The notes under the pieces are model-generated. The model worked only from the letters and a program-made list of their open reading frames with translations. It was not told the origin of the DNA and searched no databases. Shown here one piece after another: positions 52,536 through 61,023 of a stretch of 61,218 nucleotides of DNA. A program made the translations under genes and the position numbers. The first letter of the stretch is position 1. Each line of letters opens with the position of its first letter. The DNA is from Candidatus Gemmiger excrementigallinarum (GTDB taxonomy: Bacteria > Bacillota > Clostridia > Oscillospirales > Ruminococcaceae): NCBI GenBank assembly GCA_019116445.1, contig DXBP01000032.1:1-61218 (forward strand), read 5' to 3'.

Positions 52536-53243
52536 TTATTCGTCGTTGGGGTCGGGTTCGTTTTCGGTAATGGGCATCTCCACCAGCAATTCAAACCGGC
52601 TGCGGTCAAAGCGCAGCAGCCCTTCGTCCCGCATTTTGCACAATTCGTTGGACAGGGCGCTGCGGTCCACAAACAGAAAATCCGCCAGGTCCTGCCGGTT
52701 CAGGGGGATCACAAAGGTGCGGCTGCCCGCCTTGTGGTACTGGGCCGAGAGATAATCCTGCAGCCGCTCCCGCATACTGCGGCGGATGCTGTCCTCCAGC
52801 TTGCGGGTCAGGTACTGGCCTTTCTGGGCCACCGCCAGGGTCAGGTTCTGCAAAAAGCGGATCTGGGTGGGGGCGGTGAGCACATTTTTGCGCAGCAGCT
52901 GGTCAACGCACAGGTACAAAATTTCGGTAGGTTCCTCGGTGGCGATGGAAAGGTGCAGCCGGTACCGGCCCACGGCGTTCACTTCCCCCACGGTGTCCCC
53001 GGCCTGCAGCACATACAAAAGGTTGTTGTTGCCGTTGCTGTCAATGTGGGCCAGGTGCAGACTGCCCGAAAGGATAATGCCGATCTCCGGGAAGAGGTCC
53101 CCGTCCTGGGCCACCACCGTCCGGCGGGGATACCGCACCCGCCGGGGGCACATGGCCGCCACCGTCTGCAAAATCTCTTCGTCGGTCATATTGCGGAACA
53201 GCATCCCGTTTTTCAGCAGCTGCAGGTCCAGTTCTTTTTCCAT
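52536..53243 (-). CDS. Crp/Fnr-family transcriptional regulator
   Basis: 235 aa. Cyclic-nucleotide-binding-like beta roll (about 15-130: VVAQDGDLFPEIGIILSGSL and VLQAGDTVGEVNAVG), dimer helix, then a C-terminal helix-turn-helix (NRQDLADFLFVDRSALSNEL). No Cys cluster for an Fnr-type iron-sulfur centre is seen. It may control ohyA or the stress genes opposite it, but no binding site could be recognised. Confidence 0.93.
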   Translation of the reverse strand: MEKELDLQLLKNGMLFRNMTDEEILQTVAAMCPRRVRYPRRTVVAQDGDLFPEIGIILSGSLHLAHIDSNGNNNLLYVLQAGDTVGEVNAVGRYRLHLSIATEEPTEILYLCVDQLLRKNVLTAPTQIRFLQNLTLAVAQKGQYLTRKLEDSIRRSMRERLQDYLSAQYHKAGSRTFVIPLNRQDLADFLFVDRSALSNELCKMRDEGLLRFDRSRFELLVEMPITENEPDPNDE

Positions 53244-53326
53244 GGAGTCGGCTTCCCTTCGATTGAGAATACTTTTATTATACTGCGGGGCAAAGGGAAC
53301 TTCAATATCTTCCCGGGCCGCTGCCC

Positions 53327-53458
53327 TTACTGCAGCATCCGGCCGATGCCCACGCCGTAGTGGCCGCTCATGCCCTCGTAGGCAATGTCCATGTTGCAGC
53401 GGATCTGCCGCTCAAAAATGCGGCTGATGTCGTCCAGGGGCACCGTGGCGAAAAATGG
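53327..53458 (-). pseudogene. Fragment of L-cysteine desulfidase-like gene
   Basis: About 44 codons on the minus strand read VPLDDISRIFERQIRCNMDI and AYEGMSGHYGVGIGRML before a stop at 53327. This resembles the middle of L-cysteine desulfidase/UPF0597 proteins (N..IA.EG...YG..IG), which are about 430 aa. Both ends are missing and no start signal is visible, so it is a relic. The remainder of 53244-53584 holds a possible promoter for the Crp/Fnr gene and a terminator. Confidence 0.55.
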
Positions 53459-53540
53459 CAGATTCTACCAACAGTATACCACGCTTTGGGGCGGCCCGCA
53501 ATTGCCTGCCCGGGGGCGGGCACCGGAACCGGCACACGCA

Positions 53541-53580
53541 AAATAATCCGGCAGACACAGAAGTGTCTGCCGGATTTTGT
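53541..53580 (-). terminator. Terminator of the GH32/ABC operon
   Basis: AATCCGGCAGACAC (53545-53558) pairs with GTGTCTGCCGGATT (53563-53576). On the minus strand the stem is followed by a T-rich stretch. It lies 9 bp after the GH32 gene. Confidence 0.85.
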
Positions 53581-53584
53581 GTTT

Positions 53585-55054
53585 TCAGTGCAGGGTATGG
53601 TGTACCAGTTCCAGGGTCAGGGGGCCTTCGCTGTGCAGCGAGATGCCCTCTGCCTCGGCGGGGGTATCCAGCAGGGCGGAGAGTACCCGCTGGCCGTCGT
53701 TGACGAAGAGTTCCAGGCAATCCCCGTCCAGGATCAGCCGCAAGGTCAGCCTGCCGTTTTGGGGGGCAGCTTTCAGGCGGCGCAGGTGGGGGATGTCCCG
53801 GCGGGTGCCGCAGCCGCTGCGGTCAAAGAGCAGCTCGTTGTAGAGGGGGCTCCATTCCACCCGGGTGCGGTAGCGGTCATTCTCCGCAAAGCAGAGGGTG
53901 AACCGGCGGCAATCGGGGCTGGCGGCGGCGTCCAGGGTCACGGTCAGGTCCAGCCGGCGCCCGGCCACGCCCTCGTAGACGGCGTCGCCGTCCAGGGTTT
54001 CCCGGCGGGTGATGGTATTCTGCCACAGGGTTTCCAGCTCCCGCACCGGGCGCTGGCAGAGCCGGCCGTCCCGCAGGAACAGTTCCCGGGGCAGTGTCAT
54101 CCGGCCGAACCACTTGTGGCGGCGGGGCGCTTCGTTCACGGTGGCCCAGTTTTCCATCCAGGCCACCATCACCCGGCGGCCGTCGGGGGTCAGCAGGGTC
54201 TGGGGGGCGTAGAAGTCGGTGCCGTAGTCGATGGGCTGCACCGCTTCCCGGGTGAACCGGGCCTCGGTTTTGTCGTAGCGGCCCAGCAGCGCCACCGTGC
54301 CGAAGCCGGGGTGGAATTCCCCGTCGGGGCTGGCTTCCATCTCCTGGGGGCTCACCAGCAGCAGCTGTTTGTCCTCCAGGGGGAAGAAGTCGGGGCACTC
54401 CCACATTTTGCCGTATTCCCAGCGGCAGCTGTCCAGGGTGGTGCGGTAGGTCCAGCGGCGGGCGTCGGGGCTTTCGTACAGCAGGATGCGGCCCTGGTCG
54501 TGGGCGTCCCGGGTGGAAACCACACAGTGGTACCGCCCGTCCTCGTACCAGATCTTGGGGTCGCGGAAATCCACCGCGCTGCCGCCCTCAGGCAGCAGGT
54601 CCGTCCCGATGACCGGGTTGGCGGCTTCCTTTACGAAGTCGGTGCCGTCCCCCACGGCCAGACATTGCAGCTGGTGCACCTCCTCGGGGCTGTCGCCCGC
54701 CTGCTGCACGCCGGTGTAGAGCAGCAGCAGTTTGCCGTCGGGGGCAGTCACCGCCGTGCCGGAAAAACACCCCTTGGCATCGGCATCGGTGTCGGGGGCC
54801 AGGGCACAGGGCCGGTAGTCCCAGTGCAGCAGGTCGGTGGTCACGGCGTGGCCCCAGTGCATGGGGCCCCACACGGTATCGTAAGGGTAATACTGGTAGA
54901 ACAGATGGTAGGCGCCCTGGTAGTAGCAGAACCCGTTGGGGTCGTTCATCCAGCCCGTGCGGGGGGTCAGGTGGAACAGGGGGCGGTCGTGGGCGGGGAT
55001 GGCGGCGCCTTCCCGCGCTTCATAGATGCGGGCTTCCTCCAGTTTGTGGGACAT
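53585..55054 (-). CDS. GH32 beta-fructofuranosidase (sucrose/sucrose-6-phosphate hydrolase)
   Basis: 489 aa from ATG 55054, the size of intracellular sucrose hydrolases. Five-bladed propeller with GWMNDPNG (nucleophile Asp about 38), VDFRDPKIW (RDP) and MWECPDFF (acid/base Glu), followed by a C-terminal beta sandwich (VEWSPLYNELLFDRSGCG, GDCLELFVNDGQRV). No signal peptide, so it cleaves sucrose or short fructans after import. It is the last gene of an ABC operon without a PTS, which favours the unphosphorylated substrate. It is co-transcribed with the binding protein, 40 bp apart. Confidence 0.93.
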   Translation of the reverse strand: MSHKLEEARIYEAREGAAIPAHDRPLFHLTPRTGWMNDPNGFCYYQGAYHLFYQYYPYDTVWGPMHWGHAVTTDLLHWDYRPCALAPDTDADAKGCFSGTAVTAPDGKLLLLYTGVQQAGDSPEEVHQLQCLAVGDGTDFVKEAANPVIGTDLLPEGGSAVDFRDPKIWYEDGRYHCVVSTRDAHDQGRILLYESPDARRWTYRTTLDSCRWEYGKMWECPDFFPLEDKQLLLVSPQEMEASPDGEFHPGFGTVALLGRYDKTEARFTREAVQPIDYGTDFYAPQTLLTPDGRRVMVAWMENWATVNEAPRRHKWFGRMTLPRELFLRDGRLCQRPVRELETLWQNTITRRETLDGDAVYEGVAGRRLDLTVTLDAAASPDCRRFTLCFAENDRYRTRVEWSPLYNELLFDRSGCGTRRDIPHLRRLKAAPQNGRLTLRLILDGDCLELFVNDGQRVLSALLDTPAEAEGISLHSEGPLTLELVHHTLH

Positions 55055-55094
55055 AGGAGAAGGACCTCTCTTTCGGATGTGGTTTTGGGGGCAA

Positions 55095-56786
55095 TTACGC
55101 AGCGCTCTCGGCGGTGGCGACTTCGGTCTCACCGGCGGTCTGCACATAGCGGTCGTAGGCGGCCTGGTAGGCTTCCAGCAGTTCCTGCATACCGTAGCTG
55201 TTCAGGTTTTCCTTGTAGGCGGCCCAGGTTTCGTCGGTGATGCCGCCGTCCCGCAGCCAGGTGGCTTCCTGCTCGGCCACGAAGTTCTCAAAGTCCACGC
55301 GCCATTTGTCGATGGTGTCCAGTTCGTCCTCGGTGTAGACGCAGTCGATGGGGTAGCAGGTGGTATCCTTCACAAAGGGCATCCAGTAATCGTACAGGTC
55401 GGTCAGACGGTCGATGGCACGGGGTTCCATCTCAAAGGTGGTGGCGTAGTAGTCCGAGAGGATCAGCTTGGGGCCGTAGACTTCGTACTCGCTCTTCACT
55501 TCGCCGGCGCTCTTGCCGAATTTCTCCTGGGCTTCGGCGTCGGTGATGCTCTGCCACAGGCCGTTTTCGTCCTGCTGGGTGAAGTAGGTGCCGATGGGGC
55601 CGTACTGCAGCTGCATGACATTCTCGGGGGCATACCACTGGTCGTAGAATTTCAGCAGGTTGAGGGGGCTTTCGCAGGCGGAGGTGATGCTCAGGCTGCC
55701 GGAGTTGATGCCGCCGCCGTCCCGGACGGTGACGTTGTAGCTGCCGTCGGGGCCGGCCAGCACCGGCAGGAAGACGTAGTCCTCGGCATAGTCGCCCATC
55801 AGTTCCTCAATGTACCACCAGGTGGCGACGCCCACCTCACCCTGGGAGCACTTGGCCATGTACTGGGTATCGGTCTGGCTGAAGGCTTCCTGGTCGATGA
55901 GGCCCTCGGCAAACCAGTTGTGGAAGTATTCCAGGGCGGCGCGGTAGTTGTCGTCGTCGCTGACGAAGTTCACGGTGCCGTCGGGCTGCAGCAGCAGGTC
56001 GGCGCAGATATCGTTGGTCCAGTTGGTGAAGCCGAACCCGGCGTAGAAGATGTTCTGGCCCCAGCACCACTGGTCGATGCCGAAACTCATGGGGATGGTG
56101 GAACCGGCATCGTTGCCGTAGTAGGTGGCGCTCATGTCGTTGTCCTTGAAGGCTTTCAGCGCATCGTGGAGTTCGTCCAGGGTGGTGGGCACGGCCAGGC
56201 CCAGCTCATCCAGCCACGCCTTGTTGATCATGGAATACTGGGGGATGGTGTAGATGTTGTAGTCCTGATCCTTGCCGATGCCGGCGGTGCCCATCTGCTC
56301 GCCGGCGGGCAGGCCGTAGATGCAGCCGTCGTCCATGGTGATGGCGGCCCGGATGTCGGGATGCTCTTCCAGGATCTTGGTCAGGTTGGGCATGTATTCT
56401 TCGGTGATGTAGGGGGTCAGGTCGATGAAGGTGCCGTCCTCACCGTAGTTGGTCAGGTCGTAGTTGGAGAAGCCCACACCGTTGAAGGCGTCGGGCAGGT
56501 CGTTGCCGGCGATGCGGATGTTCACCTGTTCCGAGAGGGAATCGCTCATGGTATCCCAGGTGATGGAGATGCCGGCGTTCTGGGCCATGGTGTTGAGGAC
56601 TTCGTTGGAATCGTAGCCGCCGGACAGGGCCGAAATGCCGCTGATGATGTTGAAGGAAGTCTGCTCGGTGTTGGTGTTGACGGTGCCGGGTTCCACGGTG
56701 TTGCCGCTGCCGCCGCAGCCGGCCAGGCTGGCGGTGATACCCAGCAGCGCGACGAGCGCGCCCATGCGTTTGGTGGAAGTTTTCAT
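55095..56786 (-). CDS. Sugar ABC substrate-binding lipoprotein
   Basis: 563 aa. Signal peptide with lipobox ASLAGCGG. LplA-class family 1 binding protein: AGNDLPDAFNGVGFSNYDL, YGLPAGEQMGTAGIGKDQDY, YDYWMPFVKDTTCYPID. It likely binds sucrose or fructo-oligosaccharides, given the GH32 enzyme. It comes after the two permease genes instead of before them, separated by a 174-bp gap with a strong stem-loop. Confidence 0.9.
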   Translation of the reverse strand: MKTSTKRMGALVALLGITASLAGCGGSGNTVEPGTVNTNTEQTSFNIISGISALSGGYDSNEVLNTMAQNAGISITWDTMSDSLSEQVNIRIAGNDLPDAFNGVGFSNYDLTNYGEDGTFIDLTPYITEEYMPNLTKILEEHPDIRAAITMDDGCIYGLPAGEQMGTAGIGKDQDYNIYTIPQYSMINKAWLDELGLAVPTTLDELHDALKAFKDNDMSATYYGNDAGSTIPMSFGIDQWCWGQNIFYAGFGFTNWTNDICADLLLQPDGTVNFVSDDDNYRAALEYFHNWFAEGLIDQEAFSQTDTQYMAKCSQGEVGVATWWYIEELMGDYAEDYVFLPVLAGPDGSYNVTVRDGGGINSGSLSITSACESPLNLLKFYDQWYAPENVMQLQYGPIGTYFTQQDENGLWQSITDAEAQEKFGKSAGEVKSEYEVYGPKLILSDYYATTFEMEPRAIDRLTDLYDYWMPFVKDTTCYPIDCVYTEDELDTIDKWRVDFENFVAEQEATWLRDGGITDETWAAYKENLNSYGMQELLEAYQAAYDRYVQTAGETEVATAESAA

Positions 56787-56917
56787 GATGGTTCTCCTTT
56801 TTATAAATATGGGTGGTGTTCCCGGAGTTTGGGGTGAAGGGAAGGCTGTTTCCTCTTGCGGTGCCCGGCGCAGGCTTCGCGCCTTGGGGCGGCGCTCGCC
56901 TTTGCCGACCGCTGCGC

Positions 56918-56964
56918 CTAAAATTTTCCCCTGTATCCGCCGCAGGCGGCGGGGAAAATTTTAG
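56918..56964 (-). promoter_or_regulatory. Long stem-loop between permease and binding-protein genes
   Basis: CTAAAATTTTCCCC (56918-56931) is exactly repeated inverted at 56951-56964, with a GC-rich inner stem (CCGCC/GGCGG). The distal arm contains the permease stop codon. The structure may act as an attenuator or as an RNA-stability element that uncouples binding-protein from permease levels. The rest of 56787-56917 shows nothing definite. Confidence 0.5.
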
Positions 56965-57875
56965 CCTTTAACCGCTCCCGCCATAAAGCCCTGCTCAAAG
57001 TATTTCTGCACAAAGGGATAGATGATGAGCATGGGAGCGGCCGCCACAATGATGGAGGCAAACTTGATCATTTCGGTCAGCTTGTTCAGTTCGGCATAGC
57101 CGCCGGAGATCATGCTGGCCTGGCTGGCGGAAGTTTCGCTGGCGATGAGGATGTTGCGCAGCACCAGGGGCAGGGGGGCGCGGCCCTCGCCGGTCATGTA
57201 GATGAGGGCGGTGAACCAGTCGTTCCAGTAGGCCACCATGCTGAACACCACCATGACCGCCATGATGGGTTTGGACAGGGGGATGATGATGTCCCAGAAG
57301 ATGCGCAGCTTGGAGGCACCGTCGATCTCGGCGGCTTCTTTCAGTTCCTTGGGGATGCTGGTTTCAAAGAAGTTGCGGGCGATGATCATGTTGGAAACCG
57401 CCACGCCGCCGGGCAGAAACATGGCCCAGATGGTGTTGATGAGGCCGGTATCCCGGACGATCAAATAGGTGGGGATGAGCCCGCCGCCGAAGTACATGGT
57501 GATGACGAAGAAGATGTTGAAGAACTTGCGCCCCGGCAGGTCGGGGTTGGAAAGCGGGTAGGCGGTAATGTAGATCATAATGACCGAGAAAGCGGTGCCC
57601 ACCACCGTGTATTTGATGCTGTTCCAGTAGCCCATCAGGATGCTGTCGTCAGAGAAGACGGCGGCGTAGCCCTTGAGGGTGAACTGGCTGGGCAGCCAGA
57701 AGGTTTTGCCGGCGTAGACGTCGTACGGGTCGGATACCGACGCCACCAGGATGTAGTACAGCGGGTAGGCGACCACCAGCAGGATGGCGATGGAAAGCAC
57801 CACCAGCACCACGTCGCTGGCGCGGTCGGACAGGCCGCCCGGACGCTTGCCCAGGGTTTTGGAATTGGCAGACAT
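56961..57875 (-). CDS. Carbohydrate ABC transporter permease, LplC-like
   Basis: 304 aa from ATG 57875 (AAAGGAGG upstream). Six spans; EAA loop ELKEAAEIDGASKLRIFWDI followed by IPLSKP; C-terminus PFVQKYFEQGFMAGAVKG. Same class as 27197-28078 but clearly diverged. It pairs with the LplB-like permease encoded 13 bp upstream. Confidence 0.93.
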   Translation of the reverse strand: MSANSKTLGKRPGGLSDRASDVVLVVLSIAILLVVAYPLYYILVASVSDPYDVYAGKTFWLPSQFTLKGYAAVFSDDSILMGYWNSIKYTVVGTAFSVIMIYITAYPLSNPDLPGRKFFNIFFVITMYFGGGLIPTYLIVRDTGLINTIWAMFLPGGVAVSNMIIARNFFETSIPKELKEAAEIDGASKLRIFWDIIIPLSKPIMAVMVVFSMVAYWNDWFTALIYMTGEGRAPLPLVLRNILIASETSASQASMISGGYAELNKLTEMIKFASIIVAAAPMLIIYPFVQKYFEQGFMAGAVKG

Positions 57876-57888
57876 ACGGACCCCTCCT

Positions 57889-58914
57889 TTATACAAACTG
57901 TACGTCGCTGGCCTTTTTGGCGATGCGGCTGACGATGATAAGCAGGATGATGTTCACCGCTGTGTTGAACAGGCCGATGGCGGTGGAGTAACTGTACTCG
58001 GCGTGCTGGATACCTTGTTCGTACACATAGACGGCGATGATGTCGCTGGTGGCCTTGTTCAGGTCGGTCTGCAGCAAAAAGACCTTTTCAAAGCCGATGT
58101 TCATCAGGTTGGAGGCACTCAGGATCAGCTGCAGCACCGCCATGGGCACCAGGGCGGGCAGGTCGATGTGCAGAATGCGCTGGAATACCGAGGCACCGTC
58201 CACCTTGGCGGCTTCGTAGAGGGCGGTGTCCACGCTGGACAGCGTCGCCAGGTAGATGATGGTGCCCCAGCCGGCCTCCTGCCAGATGCCGCTGGCCACG
58301 TAGATGGTGCGGAACAGCGTGCTCTGGTTGAGGAAGTCGATGCTGGTGCCGAAGATCAGGTTGATCAGGCCGCCGGAGGGGCTTAAGAAGATGCGCAGCA
58401 TACCGCAGATGATCATGGTGGAGATGAAGTGCGGCGCGTACAGCACCGTCTGCACCACCCGCTTGAGTTTGTGGAACCGCAGCTGGTTCAGCGCCAGCGC
58501 CAGGATGATGGGCACCGGGAAACTCCACAGCAGGCTGTACAGGCTCAGCAGCACGGTGTTCTTGATCATTCGCCCGCAGTTGGGGGAGGAGAAGAACTCC
58601 TCGAACCATTCCAGGCCCACCCATTCGCTGCCGGTGATGCCCCGGCTGGCCTTGAAGTCCCGGAAGGCGATCTGGATGCCGTACATGGGGCCGTACTTGT
58701 ACACGATGGTGATGATCACCGGGATGAGCAGCAGCAGATAAAGCTGCCAGTTTTCCGCAATGCGCTGTTTCAGCGGTTTGCGGTGGCCGGGGGCGGCGTT
58801 CTTGGCGGCCTTGCGCGGTTTGCGCTTTTCCGCCGGGGTCGAAACGGGGGCGGCCCCAAACGCCGCGGGTTTTGCCACAAGGGTGCCGTCCGCTGCGGCA
58901 CGGGAGTTCTTCAT
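57889..58914 (-). CDS. Carbohydrate ABC transporter permease, LplB-like
   Basis: 341 aa from ATG 58914 (AAGGAGG upstream). An unusually long Ala/Pro/Lys-rich cytoplasmic N-tail (about 1-55) precedes six spans. EAA loop ALYEAAKVDGASVFQRILHI. It is the first gene of the GH32 operon and lies under a consensus promoter with LacI-type dyads. Confidence 0.93.
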   Translation of the reverse strand: MKNSRAAADGTLVAKPAAFGAAPVSTPAEKRKPRKAAKNAAPGHRKPLKQRIAENWQLYLLLLIPVIITIVYKYGPMYGIQIAFRDFKASRGITGSEWVGLEWFEEFFSSPNCGRMIKNTVLLSLYSLLWSFPVPIILALALNQLRFHKLKRVVQTVLYAPHFISTMIICGMLRIFLSPSGGLINLIFGTSIDFLNQSTLFRTIYVASGIWQEAGWGTIIYLATLSSVDTALYEAAKVDGASVFQRILHIDLPALVPMAVLQLILSASNLMNIGFEKVFLLQTDLNKATSDIIAVYVYEQGIQHAEYSYSTAIGLFNTAVNIILLIIVSRIAKKASDVQFV

Positions 58915-58934
58915 GTTGGATTCCTCCTTCTTGT

Positions 58935-59003
58935 TGGATCGGTTCATGAATCGTTTCATGTATCCTGTGAAACAAAAATACCACCCTTGCCCCCAAAAGT
59001 CAA
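58935..59003 (-). promoter_or_regulatory. GH32/ABC operon promoter with LacI-type operators
   Basis: On the minus strand -35 TTGACT (58998-59003) and -10 TATTTT (58975-58980) are 17 bp apart. Downstream, CATGAAACGATTCATG (58935-58950) is a near-perfect dyad with the central CG typical of LacI/GalR operators, and GTTTCA/TGAAAC arms lie just upstream of it (about 58945-58967). Repressor binding here would block the start of transcription. Confidence 0.75.
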
Positions 59004-59115
59004 TGCTTTTGGCGGGGAAAATCTGCGTTTTACAGCGGTTTTGGCGTTTTGTACAATCAGAAGCCGGGCGTGTTGTGAAATTTGCCCCGGTGAAATGCCG
59101 TGAAAACCGTGAATT

Positions 59116-59159
59116 ATTTCATGAAATCTATTTACAATCCTCGTGAAACGATGTATAAT
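59116..59159 (+). promoter_or_regulatory. lacI-family gene promoter with operator-like dyads
   Basis: -35 TTTACA (59131-59136) and -10 TATAAT (59154-59159) have a 17-bp spacer. The spacer contains GTGAAACGATG, and ATTTCATGAAAT (59116-59127) is a perfect palindrome just upstream. These resemble the operator at 58935-58950, so autoregulation is likely. Confidence 0.75.
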
Positions 59160-59194
59160 GAAAACAAAGACAACCAACTGTGAGGTGACGATTC

Positions 59195-60199
59195 ATGAAA
59201 GGAGAAAACCAGGCAGCCACCATGAGCGATGTGGCCCGGGAGGCCGGGGTGGCCCTGGGCACGGTGTCCAAGGTCATCAACGGGCTGCCGGTGGGCGAAA
59301 GTTACCGTTTAAAAGTAGAAGCCGCCGTCAAAAAGCTGAACTACCAGGTCAACCCCAGCGCCAAGGCGCTCAAGAGCAACCGCACCAGCACCATTGCGCT
59401 GATCATCCCCAACACCATCACGCCGTTTTTTGCGCTGCTGACCCACTACGTCAACATGGCGCTGGAAAAGCGGGGCTATAAAATGATGCTCTGCTTTACC
59501 GAGTATGACCGGGACCGGGAGCAGGAGTACGTGAGCATGGTGGTGCACAACCGGGTGGACGGCATCATCGCCCTGACCTACAACCCCAAGCTGCAGATCC
59601 CCGTGGGCATCCCCTTTGTGACCATCGACCGGTTTTTCAGTGTGTCGGTGCCCTGCGTGGCGTCGGATAACTTCGGCGGCGGCCAGCTGGCGGCCAAAAA
59701 GCTGGCGGAACTGGGCTGCAAGCGGGTGGCCTGCCTGCGCACCGGTTCCTCCCTGACCAACGAACCCAGCAAACGCAAGGACGGGTTTGTCAGCGGCTGT
59801 ATGGAAGCCGGGCTGGACTTTGAGATGTGCAACCTTACCGACGGCGCGCCGCTCTCAGCCTTTGAGGTGTTTTTGCGCCATAACCTGCTGGAAACCGATA
59901 CCCCCCTGGACGGGCTGTTCTGCGGCACCGACCTGATGGCCTGGCAGGCCATCAAGATGGTGCGGGCCCTGGGGCTGCGGGTGCCGGAGGATGTGCAGGT
60001 CATCGGTTTTGACGGGGTGCGGATGTTCGGCGACCAGGACTACATCTGTTCCACCATCGTGCAGCCGGTGCCCGACCTGGCCGAAACGGCGGTGAGCATG
60101 GTGCTTTCCAACGATTTCACCGGCCTGCCGCCCCTGGTCTGCCTGCCGGTGCGGTACCAGCCCGGCGGCACCACCCGGGATTCCCAACCCGCTGTGTAA
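59195..60199 (+). CDS. LacI-family transcriptional regulator
   Basis: 334 aa (GTGAGGTG upstream). N-terminal helix-turn-helix and hinge: ATMSDVAREAGVALGTVSKV, then LNYQVNPSAKALKSNRT. Periplasmic-binding-protein-like effector domain: IALIIPNTITPFFALL, VDGIIALTYNP, IPFVTIDRFF, DVQVIGFDGVRMF. It lies divergent to the GH32/ABC operon with matching dyads between them, so it probably represses that operon until sucrose or a derivative binds. The sugar is inferred from the neighbours. Confidence 0.95.
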   Translation: MKGENQAATMSDVAREAGVALGTVSKVINGLPVGESYRLKVEAAVKKLNYQVNPSAKALKSNRTSTIALIIPNTITPFFALLTHYVNMALEKRGYKMMLCFTEYDRDREQEYVSMVVHNRVDGIIALTYNPKLQIPVGIPFVTIDRFFSVSVPCVASDNFGGGQLAAKKLAELGCKRVACLRTGSSLTNEPSKRKDGFVSGCMEAGLDFEMCNLTDGAPLSAFEVFLRHNLLETDTPLDGLFCGTDLMAWQAIKMVRALGLRVPEDVQVIGFDGVRMFGDQDYICSTIVQPVPDLAETAVSMVLSNDFTGLPPLVCLPVRYQPGGTTRDSQPAV

Positions 60200-60220
60200 A
60201 GAAAAGGAGAGGACCTGACC

Positions 60221-61012
60221 ATGAATCTCTTTCGTCCCTATCAGATGGGGGAACCCCGCCGCGACGAGCGCGGGCGGCTGGTGGGCATCGACCGGTATCA
60301 GGATGTGCTGGGCCGCAACTGGAAGCGGTTTTTCCTCACCGGCCTGGTGACGATGCTGGGCTGTCTGCCCCTGGCTGCGGGGGTGGGGTACGCCATCCTC
60401 AGCAGCAGCGTGCTGGTGCTGCTGCCCGCGGGGCTTCTGGGCGGCGCCATCGCGGGGCCGTTCCTGGCCTGTTTGTATGATACGGTTCTGCGCGCCCTGC
60501 GGGATGCCCCCGGCACCTGGGCGCAGAACTACAAGCGCAGTCTGGCCCAGAACTGGCGGGCCGCCCTGGTGCCCGGCGCCCTCACGGGGCTGTTCCTGGG
60601 GGCGGCGGCCTTTGCGGGGATGATGCTCTTTTTCTGGAGCACTTTGCGCCCCACCGTCGTGACGGTGGTGGTCTACCTGTTCAGCTGGCTGGTGTTTCTG
60701 GTGCTGTCCACCCTGTACTGGCCCCAGCTGGTGCTCTTTGACCAGCGGGCGGCGGTGCGGCTGCGCAACGCGCTGCTGTTTGCCGTGCAGTATTTCTGGG
60801 TCACGGTGGGCGCCGCCCTGCTCCAGCTGGTCTGGTGGCTGTTTATGGTGCTGTTTGCCCCCTGGACCCTGCTGCTGATGCCCTTTGTGGGCAGCTGGTT
60901 TGACCTGTTCGTGGCCCTGTTCTGGCTGTATGACCGGCTGGACAAGGCGTTCGCCATTGAGGAGAGCATTGCCCGGGCCTTCCCCGAACAGGCCCCTCAC
61001 GAGGAAAGATAA
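60221..61012 (+). CDS. YesL/DUF624-family membrane protein
   Basis: 263 aa. Five or six spans; N-terminal cytoplasmic stretch then NWKRFFLTGLVTMLGCLPLA, the start pattern of YesL/DUF624 proteins, which commonly sit in LplABC-type sugar loci. Function unknown, possibly an accessory to the transporter. It follows the LacI gene by 21 bp and precedes fructokinase by 11 bp. Confidence 0.8.
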   Translation: MNLFRPYQMGEPRRDERGRLVGIDRYQDVLGRNWKRFFLTGLVTMLGCLPLAAGVGYAILSSSVLVLLPAGLLGGAIAGPFLACLYDTVLRALRDAPGTWAQNYKRSLAQNWRAALVPGALTGLFLGAAAFAGMMLFFWSTLRPTVVTVVVYLFSWLVFLVLSTLYWPQLVLFDQRAAVRLRNALLFAVQYFWVTVGAALLQLVWWLFMVLFAPWTLLLMPFVGSWFDLFVALFWLYDRLDKAFAIEESIARAFPEQAPHEER

Positions 61013-61023
61013 GGAGATTGGCT

